From Arthrobacter ramosus (lineage in GTDB: Bacteria; Actinomycetota; Actinomycetes; Actinomycetales; Micrococcaceae): a DNA stretch of 64,000 nt. Position 1 is the stretch's first letter, and each line of letters starts with the position of its first letter. A model generated the notes under the pieces. That model was not told the DNA's origin, did not search any database, and was given only the letters and a program-made list of their open reading frames with translations. The stretch spans positions 2,108,001 through 2,172,000 of the forward strand of contig NZ_BAAAWN010000001.1 of NCBI RefSeq assembly GCF_039535095.1. The letters are read 5' to 3'. The translations under genes and the position numbers were made by a program. Positions 62,586-64,000 of this stretch are shown here, piece by piece.

Positions 62586-63163
62586 GCGCCTGCCTCGATC
62601 ACTACTTCATTGATGGGCTGACCATCCACGGAATCGAATTCTTCAAGGTGGACCCGGACTTTTTCCGAGGAAGACGTCGGCAGGTTCTTGCCGACGTGGT
62701 CCGCGCGGATCGGCAGTTCGCGGTGCCCGCGGTCCACGAGGACGGCCAGGCGGACGATGCGTGGCCTGCCGAGGTCGATGATCGCGTCGAGGGCTGCCCG
62801 GATGGTGCGTCCCGAGTACAGGACGTCATCGATAAGGACAACAACCTTGTTGTCGATGCCGGACAGCGGCAGCTTGGTGGGGTATGGAGGCCTGGCGGGC
62901 TGGTGGGAAAGATCGTCTCGGAACATGGTGACGTCCAGCTGACCGACAATTGCGGAGGCGTTGACGGATGGATCCGCGGCGGCGATTTTTTCTGCCAGCC
63001 GAACCGCCAGCGGATAACCGCGGCGTGGGATGCCCAAAAGAACCAGATCCTGGGAACCCTTGTTGGCTTCGAGGATCTCGTGGGCGATACGAGTGAGCGC
63101 GCGGTCGATATCCGCGTGGTTGAGAACAACCCGGGACGGCACCGGCGCAGTGACTTCAGTCAT
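62582..63163 (-). CDS. pyrR: Bifunctional pyr operon regulator / uracil phosphoribosyltransferase
   Basis: A 193-residue PRT-fold protein. The PRPP loop is [18 protein letters not shown]; a basic RNA-binding face is typical. PyrR binds pyr leader RNA in the presence of UMP and represses the operon; in mycobacteria it acts at the ribosome binding site. ATG 63163 follows GGGGAG at about 9 bp; a longer frame from 63190 is not favoured. A candidate PyrR-binding RNA element lies at 63178-63196, directly upstream. First gene of the operon. Confidence 0.94.
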   Translation of the reverse strand: MTEVTAPVPSRVVLNHADIDRALTRIAHEILEANKGSQDLVLLGIPRRGYPLAVRLAEKIAAADPSVNASAIVGQLDVTMFRDDLSHQPARPPYPTKLPLSGIDNKVVVLIDDVLYSGRTIRAALDAIIDLGRPRIVRLAVLVDRGHRELPIRADHVGKNLPTSSSEKVRVHLEEFDSVDGQPINEVVIEAGA

Positions 63164-63177
63164 CGCTCGTCTCCCCT

Positions 63178-63196
63178 TTCCCCGCCTCACGGGACG
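63178..63196 (-). promoter_or_regulatory. Candidate PyrR-binding RNA element overlapping the pyrR ribosome binding site
   Basis: On the minus strand GTCCCGTGAGGCGGGG forms a short stem around a GUGAGG-type loop. It resembles the Bacillus PyrR site TCCAGAGAGGCT at most positions. The pyrR ribosome binding site follows within a few bases. Function inferred from position and resemblance. Confidence 0.5.
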
Positions 63197-63297
63197 GAAT
63201 TAAAAAAGGAACATTTGCTCTTCAAAATTACCACAGGGGCGACGCCCGGCAGGCGCGCTCCGGAGCTGGGCGATGCGTTTTAGCTCACACCCCGGTA

Positions 63298-63346
63298 ATG
63301 CGAAGGGCCGGTGCCCACAGTTTCCTGTGGCACCGGCCCTTCGCAT
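63298..63346. terminator. Hairpin downstream of nusB
   Basis: A 22-bp near-perfect stem (ATGCGAAGGGCCGGTGCC and CACAG in the arms, one bulged C) with a TTTC loop. It lies 15 bp after the nusB stop and upstream of the pyr promoter, so it probably ends the efp-nusB transcript. Confidence 0.75.
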
Positions 63347-63360
63347 GCTTTCCGCGCCGC

Positions 63361-63771
63361 CTAAGCGAGCAGGGAAGGCTTCAGCGTCTGCAACCGTCCG
63401 AGGAGACCGTTGATGAACGCAGGAGATTCGTCGGTGGACATGACCTTGGCCAGTGCCACCGCTTCGCTGACGGCCACGCCGTCCGGGACGTCGTCGTTAT
63501 AGAGGAGTTCCCAGGCGCCGATCCGGAGGATGATGCGGTCGACCGCCGGCATCCGCTCCAGGGTCCAGCCCTGGGCGTAGGTCTGCAGGAACTCGTCGAT
63601 GGTGGGCTGCATGGCAACCACGCCTTCCACGATGTCCATTGTGTACGGGTTGATTACGAGGTCGGTCATTTCCCGGCGGGCCTTCAAGACCTCGAAAGCG
63701 GAGGCGGAACGCTGCTCCGCCTCGAACAGTACCTCGAGGGCCCTGCTACGGGCCTTACCACGGGCGCTCAC
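63361..63771 (-). CDS. nusB: Transcription antitermination factor NusB
   Basis: A 136-residue all-helical protein that binds boxA RNA with S10 in rRNA antitermination. It starts SARGKARSRALEVLFEAEQR and holds ERMPAVDRIILRIGAWELLY and a C-terminal FINGLLGRL. The GTG at 63771 overlaps the efp stop by 1 bp. Confidence 0.95.
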   Translation of the reverse strand: MSARGKARSRALEVLFEAEQRSASAFEVLKARREMTDLVINPYTMDIVEGVVAMQPTIDEFLQTYAQGWTLERMPAVDRIILRIGAWELLYNDDVPDGVAVSEAVALAKVMSTDESPAFINGLLGRLQTLKPSLLA

Positions 63772-64000
63772 TAGTCGTTGACCCGGCCCAGGTAGCTGCC
63801 GTCGCGAGTGTCTACCTTGACCTTGGTGTTGTTCTCAACGAACAGGGGCACCTGGATCTCGTAGCCGGTCTCAAGGGTAGCTGGCTTGGTTCCAGCGGAG
63901 GAGCGGTCGCCCTGCAGGCCCGGCTCGGTGTAGGTGATTTCAAGGACAACGCTCGGGGGCAGCTCGATGTAGAGCGGGGTGCCCTCGTGGATGGCAATGT
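63771..64000 (-). CDS. efp: Elongation factor P, partial
   Basis: The C-terminal 76 or so residues of EF-P, which rescues ribosomes stalled at polyproline. The visible end carries OB-fold domain III ([39 protein letters not shown], split by position) and ends YLGRVND. The 5' part lies beyond the window. It is upstream of nusB with a 1-bp overlap. Confidence 0.93.
   Translation of the reverse strand, partial: IAIHEGTPLYIELPPSVVLEITYTEPGLQGDRSSAGTKPATLETGYEIQVPLFVENNTKVKVDTRDGSYLGRVND

Overview
The window comes from the chromosome of a high-GC actinobacterium, most likely Arthrobacter in the broad sense (Micrococcaceae). The basis is the GC-rich codon usage, frequent GTG and TTG starts, an actinobacterial-type mihF-gmk-rpoZ-coaBC-metK-priA order beside a pyr operon, a long actinobacterial-type LeuA, and a divergently regulated glpDFK locus. 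This assignment is inference from gene content; no search was run.

Layout. 1-650: 5' part of pyrD (minus). 719-4527: an FAD dehydrogenase and two tandem paralogous alpha/beta hydrolases. 4567-7966: uppS, recO and leuA (minus), the last preceded by a leucine-codon leader peptide. 8220-10172: M13 metallopeptidase. 10195-15679: minus-strand block LCP transferase, era, CBS-domain membrane protein, ybeY, phoH. 16102-16989: GerMN-type lipoprotein. 17027-20017: hrcA-dnaJ-rsmE under a CIRCE operator. 20187-21598: a DUF3097 protein and a small membrane protein. 21654-24815: hemW and lepA. 24995-25995: a PemK/MazF-like protein and rpsT. 26051-29504: a lower-GC island described below. 29928-33581: holA, comEC, comEA. 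33761-39259: a DUF222-HNH protein, DegV and leuS, the last with a leader peptide and terminator. 39689-45072: glpK, glpF, glpD and a divergent SorC-type regulator. 45127-48048: aldo/keto reductase, alpha/beta hydrolase, glycosyltransferase. 48045-54110: priA, metK, coaBC, rpoZ, gmk, mihF. 54214-63163: pyrF, carB, carA, a PH-like membrane protein, pyrC, pyrB, pyrR. 63361-64000: nusB and efp (partial).

The most unusual content is the island at 26051-29504, between rpsT and holA. It reads as a compact circular-bacteriocin operon. A 98-residue precursor has a long hydrophobic leader, and its core resembles enterocin AS-48 and leucocyclicin Q (LGISSALATNI near the start, FVAW at the end). It is followed by a large multi-spanning membrane protein, an ABC ATPase, a SpoIIM/DUF95-type membrane protein and a five-span membrane protein that could give self-immunity. 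The last four genes overlap or nearly abut. Most characterised circular bacteriocins come from Firmicutes, so a complete small cluster in an Arthrobacter-like chromosome deserves follow-up.

The second theme is RNA-level control. leuA and leuS each have a tiny leader ORF with three consecutive Leu codons ending in LLLS, and both appear to be leaderless transcripts. At leuS a terminator follows the leader. The pyr operon begins with an RNA element resembling a PyrR-binding loop next to the pyrR ribosome binding site. The pyr genes (pyrR-B-C-PH protein-carA-carB-pyrF) and pyrD together cover most of the de novo UMP pathway.
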